Shown here one piece after another: positions 35,228 to 45,937 of a DNA stretch of 64,000 bases. Location of the stretch: NCBI GenBank assembly GCA_018105865.1, contig CM030850.1, forward strand, positions 15,174,967 through 15,238,966, given 5' to 3'. Numbering within the stretch: the stretch's first letter is position 1; every line of letters begins with the position of its first letter. The translations under genes and the position numbers were made by a program. The notes beneath the pieces were generated by a model, which saw only the letters and a list, made by a program, of their open reading frames with translations, did not search any database and was not told where the DNA came from. The DNA is from Metaphire vulgaris. Lineage: Eukaryota; Annelida; Clitellata; Crassiclitellata; Megascolecidae.

Positions 35228-38200
35228 GGTTTAAAGTGGTTAAGTAGGAACTGCCCTGTGGTTACAGTGATTGTTATGATTGCAGTGTTAGTGCCTCTAG
35301 TGCAGGAGTGTGAGGCTATGATAATTATCATGACAACGTCAATTTAGGTGTAATTACAGTAATGATGATAGTGAATGTCATGTAGAGGTCTCATCATGCT
35401 TAGTAAGCATATGTGTTGTGCATGGAAATGTTGTAGACTGTTTCTTTATATAAATGGCAGATTAAATGCTGCTAATTTTTTTCTGTGGTTGGAGAGGGCT
35501 TCGTTGGTGTGGTGACAATGTGATTGGAAGTACTTGTAGAAATGTATGAATGGCTACATTTTATGGCATCATCTGGGAACAGTGTTGATGGTCTGGTCAT
35601 TCTGGTTAATTAATGGATAAAGTCTTACATGGACATATACTGTAGCATCCCATATTCAGAGTTCAAGATAGGTAAGTACGTAAGTAAGTAAAATCTCGTG
35701 AATTTCTGTAGCACTTTCAAAAGTAACACCGCCGCAATAGCTCCCTATTCCTCTGCACTTGGTAGAGATATATATTCTCCATGGGCGCAGTGTCTGCTGT
35801 AGACTCAAAGGTTAGGTGCCTTTTTCATGGCATTCACTGAATGACAGCTGTTGCCAACCTTTCCCTCACCAGGTTTACTTCCACCTGATGAGTGGACTGG
35901 AGGTGCTTGGGGCAGAGGCAGTTGAAAAGTTTCTTTTCTGACTGGGACTTGAACTGTGGACCTCAAGATTGACATGGCCTCTGTGGTCCCTGCATCCTCT
36001 CTCCTTTACACTAAGACCCTACTTCGTTTGTGTTCCTGCATCCTCCATTATCTTTACTTCCTCTCTCTCTCCCGCTCTCTTTCCAGCATTCTGTGTCCCT
36101 GTCCATTCCTGAACCATTTGTGTTCCACAGTAGCGTGCAAAGGGGGCCAGTGGCCCTGGACATCCACCAGCTGATGGCATGCAAATTTACTCTGCAACCT
36201 TTTTTTGCTTGTCAACACTTTTTACATGAAAATCCTTAAAATTATCGATTGATCCTGATCGATCGGGCATCCACACCAGATAAGGGCATCAAAATTGTTT
36301 TGCAACCATTTTTGCTCGTTAACACAGCACCGAGGTGGCAGGGGCACCCAAATTTACTTTGGCCTTGGGCATCCACCACTCTTTGGCATGCACTGGCGTT
36401 CCAGTATCTGTAGGTGAGTAGTTGGGTTGAAAGTTCCAACATCCACGGATAATACATGTAATCGTAGCTTTTTGACTACGAGAGGAGACAGCTGGAGAAA
36501 AGGTGGACCACTGTCCATGTTATCAACTTTACCGGCATTTTTGCCACCTCTGTTGCATTTACAGCTAAGTTTTCAATATAGTTGGACAGTGTTAATCCTT
36601 GTATAGGTTTATCATATCAGAAAAAATAGTAATAATATAATGATAAGAATAATAATACAGAGCTACATGTTGCTATGGTGATAGTTTACATGGGCGCCCG
36701 CAGAAATTTTTCCAGGAGGGGCAAAACACATGTTAACACAATGGTCACGGTTAATATTTTAGCAAGGTTTTCAAATTTCAGTGTGAAATATTGCTATTTG
36801 CATTTTCCAGGGGAGGGGCATGTGCCCCCTCTTGCCCCAATGTGCGGGCATCCATGATAGTTTAATATTTTGATTATGTGTGCATTCTGACAGCCAAAAT
36901 ATCCATTTACAGGAAAGCTTAACAGGGTCTGAACTCTTGGGTGAGAACCCGTTACTTTCATGTGAATATTCTTTTTTTAAAGTGTTCTTACAAATCGCCT
37001 GTAATTAATTGACGCCTTTTGGTTTGATATGAAATTTGTGTTCTCCGTATTTCGTCATTTTGCCAAGTTAACGTTCTTTTTTTCGAAACCTCAACGCATG
37101 AGATGAATTATTGAAGCAACTGCACGCCACAACAATGTTTCCCGTTTGAAGAAATGTGTCTGGTTTGAGGGAGCGCTAAACTTTGTAGAGTTTCGTTGGT
37201 TCTGTCGTTTGTTGGTTTTCAACGTGAAAGATCTCTGTCGATGTGGGCCTGCTGTTGTAGCTAACCAGTTTCTCTAGACTGCTTTGTTTTCGGATTTCAT
37301 TCAGTGTTTGTGTTGTATCTCGAGGTGTTTCTAGACTAGAGATGTTATTATTTGTGTTTCTGTAGTTTTTAATTAAATGGTGTTGGTGTCTCATATTGAT
37401 TTATTATTCTGCTAATAATAATTTGTTGTGTCCAGATAATTTCATGTGTAATTTTTTTGTTGACTGTATTTCTTTTCATTTTCCAAATTATTTTGTGTTT
37501 TTATTGATTGGTTAAATCGTTGATGTTGCTTGTATTGGTTGTATGAATAATGAATATGGTTTAAAATATAAAGTAAATGCAAATGTTATTAGTAAAATTG
37601 TGATTGGCCCTTTGAGTGTTTTAATACTGACCAATTCTGTCTCATTATTCCTGAATATTAATTAGTTGAACCTTTCTCCTGTAATGTCCTTGGCACAGCC
37701 AACCCAAGCACAGTTGACCTGCTGACTCCTTGGCAGTCTTTCTGAAATGCCTAAAAACTTGATCTTTTTCCCTAATTGTTTAGGGTGATGACTACCGGTA
37801 GTTCATTATTGTCAAGGCACTACATAAATCTAAGATTTACATTATTCGTTCATAGCTCTCAGCAGTGGGACTGGTAATTCAGAAATGGTGCTACATAACT
37901 GTTCTGTTACACTACATACCGGTACATTACATTGATGCTAACTCATAGGACAGTCATCTGGAAAGTTTGACATCTGGCTGTAAAAGAGAATCTGTTATTG
38001 GCCTTTGTTGTTGTGTTATTATGAGCATATGATTTCTCTTGATATAAATTCCTTTGGGAGAGCTATTTTAGTGTGGTATGAGCGGCCCATTTTGCCTGCA
38101 TATATGGAGCCGAATCTTCTCCTCTGCTGCTGTCTGCTGGGCTGCTCCATCGGCCTCTTCTGCTCCTCGGCACTTGCATGTTCTATTCATTATTGTTGAG

Positions 38201-39246
38201 ATGTGATCTGGCCTCTAGCTGCTGCTGTCCGCTCTAAACAAAACTAGTTATGAAATAGTGACTATAGGCAGTGGAAACCCTGGCCGTATCATTGCCGACC
38301 GCCGATGTGTGCCCTGCCCCCCTCCCCACTACCTCATGAGAATAATATTTCCAAAGCTGCACACTATGCACAGCTGCGATTTATGAATGCCACAGCTGAA
38401 TACCTGTCAGTAGACCTGGAGCTGGGAGGCTTGTTTACCTTGCACCTGGACGAAAGACAGAGACTGGATTCTAGCATCATCCTGCTGTAAATCCATTGAT
38501 TTGTTTCCAGTTGAAAGAAAAGCTATTTGTTTTGGGAAAATCTTCAAATTTTATCCCTTTCCAGCTTTTCCTAAAGGACTGATTTGTGTGTGAGGTGTAG
38601 GAGTGGAGTGGAAGTGGGTTGCGTCAAGTGACAGAGGCTTTGAAGTCTTTGGTGAAGTTTTTAGCACTGGAAAGAATTTTTTGGAAAATAATGCAAACTG
38701 TCGGGATGCTCTCGATTAAGAGTCAACATAGATCTGTTGTAGTAGAATTGTTAGATTAATATAATATAATATAATATAGCAAGGTTTAAAGTGGTTCAGT
38801 AGGGACTGCCCTGTGTGAGAACCACTGTTGTTCCCGTCCAATCTAATATCCTAAACTACTGAGGTGTATTTTGAACTCGTTTACAGTTGTAGCCGTTACT
38901 ATCCCCTCATCCAGTTCATTCCATCTGTCCACCACTCTTGCACTAAAAAAGTGCTGTTTATGTCTCCCAACCCGTTTCTTGAACAGTTTCATGCTGTGTC
39001 CTCTTGTTCGATCATACTGCTTCATTGTAAAGATTAGCTTACAGTTAATCATATTTTGCTTTCTTCTCTGCCACACAGTACTGCAGAGGATGTGCTCTGT
39101 TAAAAAAGTGTAAAATACTTTACAACAAGGCAAAGCAATATATCTGCTGGCTATTCTGCAGGAGCTACTCGTGATTTCTTGTGTGATTCTTTGTAATGTG
39201 TTCACACAGTTCTTATAGAACGAGTTACCACAATAATCAGTACGTT

Positions 39247-39299
<53 letters not shown>

Positions 39300-42200
39300 C
39301 CCTGATATGTATAACAAGTTCAACTGTTATGCATCAGTTGTGTCAGCAATTTCATTTGTGGTCTCTTTGCATTGGACTCACTTTTCAGTATCATTCAACT
39401 CTAGACACAGACTGATCAGTGTCGATTGAATGACCCCCACAGGGTGCTTACAGACCTGGAAAACCTGGGAAACTCATGGATTTTGGCAATTCTGGAAAAG
39501 TCATGGAAAACTCAGGGAACTGTGATGTAACTCAGGGAATTCGCGCTGAGCAGCCAGTTTATCCGTCACAATGAATGTTTATAATGCAACAAAATACATA
39601 CCAAAAATGACAAGTGAATTGTTTCTAATTTTTAGCACAAGTTGAAATTAGGCTACAGCGGATCCTTTGTAGCTGCATGCATACAAGTAATACAAGATTA
39701 TGCATGTTAGTAATTTTACTATCAGTTTTTTGGGTTAGCCCAAACCCACAGTTTATGACGACTAATGCATCTGGAAACGTTTCAGAATTTCTCTTAAAAA
39801 CACTGGAAAACTCAGGGAATCTTAAAATGTCAAGTCTGTAAGCACCCTGCCCCAGCAAGGGGGTCATTTTTTACAAATCAGACCCCTTGCACTAGAGTTT
39901 GAAATTTTGGGGATGGGCAGTCCAACTCTGACAGCATTTCTGAAAATCAACCACTGGTCAAAATGGTAAAAATGTGCTTGTGCCAAGGTCTACAAATTTC
40001 TGGTTTTGTTACATCTTTCTTGAGAGGCTTCAACAACTTAACTTGTCTAAAGAAATTCGCTTAACAGACACTTGGTCAACTTACTTTTCAGAGGAAGGCA
40101 TTTGGAATTATTGATCGCTTGGAACAGAGTTCTGTTGCTTTTGCTGGTTCAGTTCCTTTCGTGGCTCGTCTCACTTTTTGTTGCTTACTTTGCTCAACGT
40201 TAAGAGGAATCTTTTTGTACTGTTTTGGTTTGAATAACGTTCTTCTTTTGGTTTATATGCAGGTTATGCATAGCTGGACAACAAACAGTGTGTTGTAGAA
40301 ATGCTCAGATTATGCTTAGGCCAACTCTTTATGTTTTTTCTGTCTTTGCTTTCAATTTCGGGTTGGTTACTCGGCTTGAATTGTGAATTTTGCCCAGTTT
40401 TGTTGTAATTTTGAACAGCGGCTGATTAAATTCAAAATGCTTTGCTCTATAATATATTTGCAGCATTTTCGATTTGCCAAGCTGAATGGAGCATGGATTA
40501 GTTCATGCGATTAGACGGTATTAGCTAAACTGTACATTGATGAATCTTTAGCATGAAGTCATTGCTTACACCTTGGTTTATCTGAATCCATCCCCTTTCG
40601 ATACATGCTCCGTGCTTATCTCTCACTTGCATCTGTTTACTTTGGTTCCTGTCTGCATTTCTACTTCAGGCTGCTTGGCCTTTAGTTGTTTAGAACTACT
40701 ATGATCATTCCAGGAGTGAAAACCTTCAGTACATTTCCTACATTTCCTAGTCGAAAGGGAAGACAGAATAAGTTTCTCTATGCATCTGCATTCTATTTGA
40801 GTATTTTTGCTGTGACTTGAATGCCAATGTTGATTGCATATACTGTCTATAATAAAACTGATGCATAATAAAACTGAAAATTGATTTAATGTGATGAATT
40901 GTGGAAAGGTGTTTAGAGAACAACCAGAATTTCTACAACATGTGACTTGTGAGATGGTTGGTGATTGCTTTGCTGATTGATTGTAAATTGTTGTTTTTTT
41001 TTGTGGACAGATGGCACATCCATCTTATCCCTTGATTCTGCCTCAGCAGTCTAATATTATACCTCAGTCGGGATATTACCAGACTCCGGTAGGTTGATTC
41101 GCTTACGGGGTACTGCAATCTTAAAAGTTAGTTCTGAAATGGTCTCTTTTGATTGAAATCAACCATCACCTTCCTTAAATTTACCTCAGTATTTGGTTTC
41201 ATTTCATCACTTGCATATATATCTTGTTGATGATCATGTGCAGTGAATTTTCCCCATTGTGCTAGAGACCCGTTAATAGAATTCATCGCAGAACATCACC
41301 TGTGAGGTGTTTTATGGATGAGACTGGCTTGTTTCAAATGGAATTACTCAGCATGGGATCAGTCGAGCATTGTATGAATAATACTGAGATGGTTTGCTTG
41401 TGTGTGCGTTGAGGCTTGTTTTAGAGTGCAACAGCTGTCGCAACATAAGCGAACGGTGAAATGCCTCTAGTATTTCATTTTCCATTTGCATAGAATAATG
41501 ACTGTTTTATTTCTAGGAAAAATTTTCTGTCAGCAGCTGAACATGTAGTTGATGTTTTGCTGATATGAAATATTCGCCTGACATTGAATGCCCATGTTTG
41601 CAGACGGGAACTGCTGCTGCCGCTGCTGCTCTACAGCTAACAGGTGGAACGGTGCCTGCACAGGGCTGGCCCTTTGCCACTACGGTATTGTAGCTGCCTT
41701 ATTGGTGTTTCTTTAAACTCAGCACCAGTTACAGTAAAACCTCTTTAAAGTCAGACTTTGATCAAATGGGCCTCAGTTAGCACTGCAATTGTTTACCATT
41801 TAGTAATTGCAGAACTCTATCTATTTCAAATGCAGTTTCAAATTCTTCATCTGAAAGGGTTTGAGTTTGTGGAATGCACATTTGTTTTAAACTCTCTGCA
41901 GCATCTCTCCTATTGCTTTTGTTCATTTGTGGAAAGCAAAGGGGTCAGCACTACCATTCCCAGGTCACTGCTTATGATTGCCTGGTCTTAGAGGCATCAC
42001 CCTTTTTTCGCCAGACCCCACTGTTCTGGAACTTCACGACCTCAAGACCATTTCTTCCTTGAGATTATGTAGCTCAGTTTATGAATTCTGAGTTTATAGA
42101 TTGTTGAAATCCAGATGATGAATTATGATGATGATGATGATGATGATGATGACTAAGAAAAAAAATGACTGTAAATTCTGAGTACCGGTATATCTGCCAT

Positions 42201-43827
42201 TGCTTCTGAGTGCATCAAAGAAATGTTTCATTTTTTCTGTTTTATTGGCCGTTCATTTCTTCTAGTACATCTGATCGATTTCACTTAACCCGTTTGAAGT
42301 TTAGCGTTTGATCTGTTATCTTCTGCAGAGCATAGGAGGGATGCCAGTTGTGTCCGGCAGCCACGTTCCAATGGCAGCAGCGGCCAATCAGCTGGCAGCA
42401 GTGGGGGCAGCTTCTGCCCTTGACCAGTACATCTACCCTATGCCTTCGATTTTCTCTGCACCGGATGTGGCTTCTGGGCATCATCCAGCAGGACTGCACT
42501 ATCAGAGGCTGGACATGGGTCAGTTGCCTGTCATTGATCCCGTTGCCAATGAGGTATTCAGTCTTCTCAGATTATGCTTATGAAGTCTTTTGATCGCCAG
42601 GCACATTTCTAGCTATTTGTGACACGATGTAATATCACAAGTTTTACTAAAATCGCAATATAGATATTTATTTGTGTATTTAGAACACTAATACAGAAAA
42701 CGTTTACAAAACTCAAGTGGAGCAAGAAGCCGCATTTATATAGATTGGAATAGAACCCAGAAATTAAATATGAAACTAAGTGATTATATATAAAACTGAA
42801 TTGTGCCAAAAATGGAAATAGGAACTAAGATTCAAATTAGAATAATGAGGTACTCAGTCAAAGGTAACATTAAAGTTATCTATGGAACTATAGTCTAAAC
42901 CTGTTATATAGGCTGTTAGTGTCATATTTAAGCATATCTTGTGTTGGACAGGATTGAATTTAACAGGACTTGGAGTTGATGTTATGTTAGCGTTCATGAG
43001 TGTGGCGTGAACAGTGGCGTTCAGTGTTTAGCTGTGAATGGGACAACCGTTTTTGCTAAAGATATGATTAAACATGACCGACTGTAGTACCTGGTGAAAT
43101 GAATAGATGTAGATACAACATTGACATTGCCCTAATGAGTGAAATGTCATAGACTTGTGGTCGTGATAGCTTAACTGTCTGTTGGGCATAAAGTGAACTT
43201 TATGGATTGATTTTTATGTTTATACCTCTTAGTAATAATTGATATTATTCTGCATTTATGCTAGCTGATCGAGATTTCTAGTCAGTTATGAGTAGTTAAT
43301 AGTGAGTGTATGCAACTCAATGCATTGAATACCTTTGTGTTGGATGATTTGATGTTTTTTTTATACGTGTTGAGGTATTTCTAGTGAGATTTTTGCGGTG
43401 ATAGTGATGACAGCGTGTTATCTTCAACTTCAGGGATGGAAATATGTTTTAGGGCAGCCTTATCACAGAGCCCAGTATTGCTTCCGGCCATCACCATCGT
43501 AATCCGTACATTGACGTGCAGCAGCTGGCGGCGGCGTCCGCCCTCGGTGCCAACTCCGCCACGGCTGCCATGCTCGCCACACCCACTTCTAAAGATAACG
43601 GCAACATTTTACTCACCAATAGCATTCAGAAGGCGTCCGCTCCGAACTATGGAATCAAGCGAGTTTTTTCCATGCCGCAGGAAATCATCCAGTCCCCTTC
43701 TAGCTCATACAGTCTCTACGGTCTGCCCCCCGTCAAGATTTTCGCGGGACAGGATCGTCAGCGAATTATCACGCAGGCCGTCGTTGGAAACTCTGAAATA
43801 CAATTTGTTCCCAAAAAGCAGAGCTGA
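23273..43827 (+). CDS. boule: Boule, DAZ-family RNA-binding protein
   Basis: Exons 23273-23365, 26259-26350, 28039-28096, 30520-30582, 30965-31010, 31656-31771, 41011-41088, 41604-41684, 42329-42553 and 43453-43827 join into one frame of 408 codons plus TGA, all phases matching. Residues about 18-100 are an RRM: RNP2 is NRIFVGGI, RNP1 is KGYGFVTF. DRAGVSKGYGFVTF and KLNIGPAVRKQ are diagnostic of Boule/DAZL. The tail has a YANGFPYVLQNGLAMYHVPE segment like the region after the RRM in Boule, a Gln/Pro/Tyr stretch (GYYQTP), Ala-rich runs, and ends QFVPKKQS. Boule proteins bind mRNA 3' untranslated regions in germ cells and promote translation needed for meiosis. The tail is longer than in human BOLL (about 283 residues). 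The start at 23273 is the first ATG in the RRM frame; an alternative at 21260 is discussed separately. A possible AATAAA lies at 44315. Confidence 0.93.
23366..26258. other. Boule intron before RRM exon 2
   Basis: 2.9 kb, AT-rich. I recognise no exon, TIR pair or long repeat, apart from a short poly-C tract near 25765. Open frames near 24126-24660 have no coding support. Confidence 0.5.
26259..26350 (+). CDS. boule: Boule RRM exon 2
   Basis: Phase 0 in, phase 2 out. It encodes AELRQFFSTFGAIKDCKI and DRAGVSKG. Acceptor TTTTGTAG, donor AGG|GTGAGT. Confidence 0.95.
26640..26860 (-). repeat. Inverted relative of the ~345-bp array unit
   Basis: The reverse complement matches the unit at 21801-22580 (CTATAGCC, AAATTCAG, CGAATTTTA, TTCTGCCTAAG motifs), diverged. 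Confidence 0.65.
27047..27127. repeat. (CTA)n microsatellite
   Basis: About 25 CTA units, inside the fold-back element. Confidence 0.95.
27160..27475 (-). repeat. Second inverted relative of the ~345-bp unit
   Basis: The minus strand shows ACCTGTGATACAAGAAAC, CTCTCGATTGAC and TCTAGAATAAAACTGG motifs in the same order as the array at 21801-22580. Confidence 0.65.
28039..28096 (+). CDS. boule: Boule RRM exon 3
   Basis: Phase 2 in, phase 0 out. It completes RNP1 (GYGFVTF) and encodes LEDAEKLVQKE. Donor GAG|GTTTGC. Confidence 0.95.
29119..29240. repeat. (TAG)n-(CAG)n microsatellite
   Basis: About 32 TAG units pass into about 6 CAG units. The following 29260-29830 looks like old transposon sequence, but I cannot assign it. 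Confidence 0.9.
29984..30026. repeat. (GT)n microsatellite
   Basis: About 21 GT units in a Boule intron. Confidence 0.95.
30520..30582 (+). CDS. boule: Boule RRM exon 4
   Basis: Phase 0 in and out. It encodes LIFKDRKLNIGPAVRKQ, the end of the RRM and the conserved IGPA-RKQ motif. Confidence 0.95.
30965..31010 (+). CDS. boule: Boule exon 5
   Basis: Phase 0 in, phase 1 out. It encodes QTQTASAITQFPQLF. Donor G|GTAAGT. Confidence 0.8.
31656..31771 (+). CDS. boule: Boule exon 6
   Basis: Phase 1 in, phase 0 out. It contains VYANGFPYVLQNGLAMYHVP, like the post-RRM segment of Boule proteins. Donor GTATTT is weak but keeps the frame. Confidence 0.82.
32040..33360 (-). mobile_element. LINE family A fragment, reverse transcriptase to 3' end
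   Basis: On the minus strand, in order: FIDFAQAYDTVWREG (reverse transcriptase), a Y-ADD box as EYADDTCIISE, EMVKNFVYFGSELEADGG, IPILIYGCESWTIKK and MDGLEEDLNVAGLNL, ending in the family's GACCTGACC-like tail. Frameshifts and stops are frequent and a (TC)n tract interrupts it at 32393-32479. It lies in the long Boule intron. Confidence 0.9.
32393..32479. repeat. (TC)n microsatellite
   Basis: About 43 TC units within the LINE fragment. Confidence 0.97.
34339..34755. mobile_element. hAT-type non-autonomous element, 417 bp
   Basis: Ends CAGGGGTACTCAAACT and GGTTTGAGTACCCTG are inverted. The exact 8-bp duplication CTGTAGTA lies on both sides (34331-34338, 34756-34763). No transposase remains. 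Confidence 0.92.
34764..34826. repeat. (AT)n microsatellite
   Basis: About 30 AT units directly after the hAT element's target duplication. Confidence 0.95.
35166..35290 (-). mobile_element. LINE family B 3' end with (TTA)n tail
   Basis: The minus strand reads GGGCAGTTCCTACTTAACCA then CTTTAAACC and runs into a (TTA)n tail at 35166-35224. The same junction is at about 38777 and 44386, so the microsatellite is the tail of a LINE. Confidence 0.65.
35667..35750 (+). repeat. Dispersed GTAAGTAAAATCTCG repeat, copy 3
   Basis: GTAAGTAAGTAAAATCTCGT with a downstream segment similar to copies at about 6381 and 10219. Confidence 0.65.
36689..36856. mobile_element. hAT-type MITE, 168 bp
   Basis: Ends CATGGGCGCCCGCAG and TGTGCGGGCATCCATG are imperfect inverted repeats. 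The exact 8-bp duplication ATAGTTTA flanks it (36681-36688, 36857-36864). Confidence 0.88.
38757..39235 (-). mobile_element. LINE family B fragment (CR1/jockey-like carboxyl end)
   Basis: The minus strand encodes a reading frame ending RTRGHSMKLFKKR, FFSARVVDRWNELDE and VNEFKIHLSS, the carboxyl end seen in many invertebrate non-LTR retrotransposons. A stop and a short 3' untranslated region (GGGCAGTCCCTACTGAACCA) then lead into a (TATAT)n tail. It is 5' truncated. Confidence 0.85.
39247..39298. repeat. (AAT)n microsatellite
   Basis: About 17 AAT units at the 5' side of the LINE B fragment. Confidence 0.95.
39440..39852. mobile_element. Probable hAT-like MITE
   Basis: CAGGGTGCTTACAGACCTG at the left is matched inverted by AAGTCTGTAAGCACCCTG at the right, and GGGAAACTCATGG/ACTCAGGGAA motifs repeat inside. 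No exact 8-bp duplication was found, although GACCCCC/GGGGGTC lie outside in inverted orientation. Confidence 0.65.
41011..41088 (+). CDS. boule: Boule exon 7
   Basis: Phase 0 in and out. A Pro/Gln/Tyr-rich segment ending SGYYQTP. Acceptor GTGGACAG, donor CCG|GTAGGT. Confidence 0.82.
41604..41684 (+). CDS. boule: Boule exon 8
   Basis: Phase 0 in and out. It encodes a six-Ala run and VPAQGWPFATT. The Gln/Trp/Pro character resembles Boule tails. Confidence 0.8.
42123..42152. repeat. (GAT)n microsatellite
   Basis: About nine GAT units in the intron before Boule exon 9. Confidence 0.9.
42329..42553 (+). CDS. boule: Boule exon 9
   Basis: Phase 0 in and out, 75 codons, Ala/Gln-rich, with ASALDQYIYPMPSIF. 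Acceptor TTCTGCAG, donor GAG|GTATTC. Confidence 0.82.
43453..43827 (+). CDS. boule: Boule last exon
   Basis: After the acceptor GTTTTAG, 124 codons and TGA. It encodes GHHHRNPYIDVQQLAAASAL, RVFSMPQEIIQSPSSSYSLY and IQFVPKKQS. The longer overlapping frame to 43957 is a shadow. Confidence 0.82.
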   Translation, partial: GSLITEPSIASGHHHRNPYIDVQQLAAASALGANSATAAMLATPTSKDNGNILLTNSIQKASAPNYGIKRVFSMPQEIIQSPSSSYSLYGLPPVKIFAGQDRQRIITQAVVGNSEIQFVPKKQS

Positions 43828-44345
43828 GTCTTCTTCTTCTTCTTCTTTCTGCGTTGTTCCGAAAGGCGATGGACGTTTTAGTCGTCCGTTCGTCTTTGCC
43901 AGACGCCCGAAAAGAAAATCCTATTTCTTGCGATCCTATTTAAGGCGTTCACATTGAGTTCTGTTGAGTAAATGTTGTCTTTAAAGGCAATTTGACGTGG
44001 CTTTCTAACTTATCATTTACTGTGCATTCGTGATCTGTGACAGCATCATCGTCAGTCATGCGACATGACTAGAGTCCTTTTGTGTTCTCAGAGCGGCGGC
44101 ATTGGTCGTTGTGACTTTAAGTCTCTTACTTAGGCATTTTCAATTGCAATTGCTGGACGCTGTTGTCACTTTTTATCTGATATTTAACAACTTATCCATA
44201 TTTATTTTAGTTTAGTGATCATTATTGTTCGAATAGAATGATTTCTAAGGGTTTGTATGTTGTCTTGCTTGAAGAATTTACTTTATAAGATAATCCAACA
44301 CCCAGTAAAAATTGAATAAATAACAGAACTAGGATCTTGGCTTGT

Positions 44346-44351
44346 AAATAA

Positions 44352-44382
<31 letters not shown>

Positions 44383-44480
44383 AACTGAATTTTAAGTGGT
44401 TAAGTAGGATTTCTCCTGTGCTGAAAACCACTGTCACTCGTACATCCCTCTGTTCCAACTTCAGTTTGGCCACTACATCT
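44346..44480 (-). mobile_element. LINE family B 3' end with (TTA)n tail
   Basis: On the minus strand a GGAGAAATCCTACTTAACCA junction passes into a (TTA)n tail at 44346-44384, as in the copies at about 35226 and 38777. Diverged. Confidence 0.55.
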
Positions 44481-44879
44481 GTTATTTTTGATGCTACAAA
44501 AAAGCAATTCACAGTCTCACATATTAGATTTCAGTTCTTCTACTGTGATATAATTACTGTGCATAAATTCAGTGAGTCTTAAAGTTCAATAGCAGTTTTG
44601 ATTGAAAATATCTTCAGCAGGTTTATATCTTCTGTCTCCAATGTAGTATTTGCTTAATTGTTGGGGTATTTTCTCAGTGGCCAGAACTGTGAATGAGTGC
44701 AGTTAAAGCAATTTCCCAATACAGTGGAGTCTCATTATTATTGCACTCATTTTCATTTACAACCTGCATATACTGGCACACTGTACTGACAGTCATGATG
44801 GTTTTAATAATACATTGGAGATGGTTTTCAGTTTGCATAGATGTTTATACATTGATGACCAGATAAGTAGTATTTGTTC

Positions 44880-45051
44880 AGCAGTGGCTATTCTAGCCAC
44901 CTAGACATTGGGGGGGAGTTTAAAATTTGGGGGGGAGGGCAACAGACATTGGGGAGGTCATACTACTTACCAAAATGTCAAAATATTTTGGGGGAAAATT
45001 CAAACTTGGGAGGGGGAAATTGCCCCCAGAGAAGGCCTAGAATAAACACTG
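44880..45051. mobile_element. Probable MITE
   Basis: CAGTGGCTATTCTAG at the left and CTAGAATAAACACTG at the right are imperfect inverted ends around G-rich sequence. The target duplication is not clear. Confidence 0.5.
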
Positions 45052-45661
45052 TTCAGTCATGTGACTCTTGTTTTATTGAGGCTTTACTATGTTGTTTTAT
45101 TAAACCTTCAAATTTAAAAAAAAAAAACTAATATTCCGGATTGTTTAAGCAGAGAGCAGAACTACTTTCTTTGTTATCTTTTGTCAATATTTATTAACAT
45201 TGCTTATATTCACATGGCACTGAAATATGCACGGCAGAAACACTGTACTGTATTACTTAATACTGGGTTCAGTGAGATTGATTGTTAAGGTGATGAGACC
45301 ACAATTTTTTAAAAAAACTTCCGAAGTATTTCAGCTGATTGTAATTTAGTGATGTTACCAGCGTAACTTGAATTTGTTAATCACATGTTAAAATAAATCT
45401 TGATCGTACAGAACAACTACAGTATTGTTGTGTGAATATATGACCATTACTACATGATCGTATATTGTAGTAAATTTTGCTGCTTTTGAAAACAGTAGTC
45501 GTAAAAACAGATAGCAAGGATCTGTGCTTAACTAACACATGGCAAGGATCTGATAAGAATGATTTTCACGAACACTGAGCTCCGGGTAAACTCCGGTGAC
45601 CGACGCACGAAAGAGTTGAAAGGTCCTTCTGGGTTGGGTCGACTTCTTTCCACCGTCTGCG

Positions 45662-45937
45662 TCACAGCGTGTACAGGTGCCTACACATTTCCATGAGCTG
45701 GATGTCGTGCTCCAGCTGGGTGAGGCGTCTTTCCAGGTCCACCTTCCGCTGCTGTCTCCACCGGGTGTCGTTAATGATGGGCAACCGCTGGTACTGTGAG
45801 TTCAGACAACTCCAGTTCGCCTTAAGACCGCTGACTATTTCGTGACGACTAATGGGGCAGACCAGCTCCAGCTGCTCGACCTTCGAACACGGCGCGACGG
45901 CGTCTGTCTGGGCGTCTTTGAACGATTTTGACGTCAG
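45662..45937 (-). CDS. enkur: Enkurin-like gene, exon 2 (enkurin domain)
   Basis: 91 codons and TGA. It encodes the enkurin domain with a predicted coiled coil (RKVDLERRLTQLEHDIQLM). Confidence 0.85.
   Translation of the reverse strand: MTSKSFKDAQTDAVAPCSKVEQLELVCPISRHEIVSGLKANWSCLNSQYQRLPIINDTRWRQQRKVDLERRLTQLEHDIQLMEMCRHLYTL

Larger units (their letters stand above)
33361..41010. other. Remainder of the long Boule intron
   Basis: Beyond the elements listed separately I see no exon. The 60-codon frame at 38305-38490 has neither a good acceptor nor recognisable similarity. Confidence 0.5.
43828..45661. other. Convergent 3' region of Boule and the enkurin-like gene
   Basis: It contains Boule 3' untranslated sequence with a possible AATAAA at 44315-44320, a LINE B 3' end (about 44346-44480), a probable MITE (about 44880-45055), and minus-strand 3' sequence of the enkurin-like gene with a possible signal at 45190-45195 (TTTATT on the plus strand). 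Confidence 0.5.

Noticed and set aside
38305..38490. 60-codon frame considered as an extra Boule exon
   Set aside because: No good acceptor, the frame ends in a stop, and exon 6 to exon 7 already join in phase.
43415..43957. 180-codon frame overlapping the Boule last exon
   Set aside because: The alternative frame continues the spliced Boule frame from exon 9, and the 180-codon frame has biased Arg/Ser/Pro composition and no family similarity.
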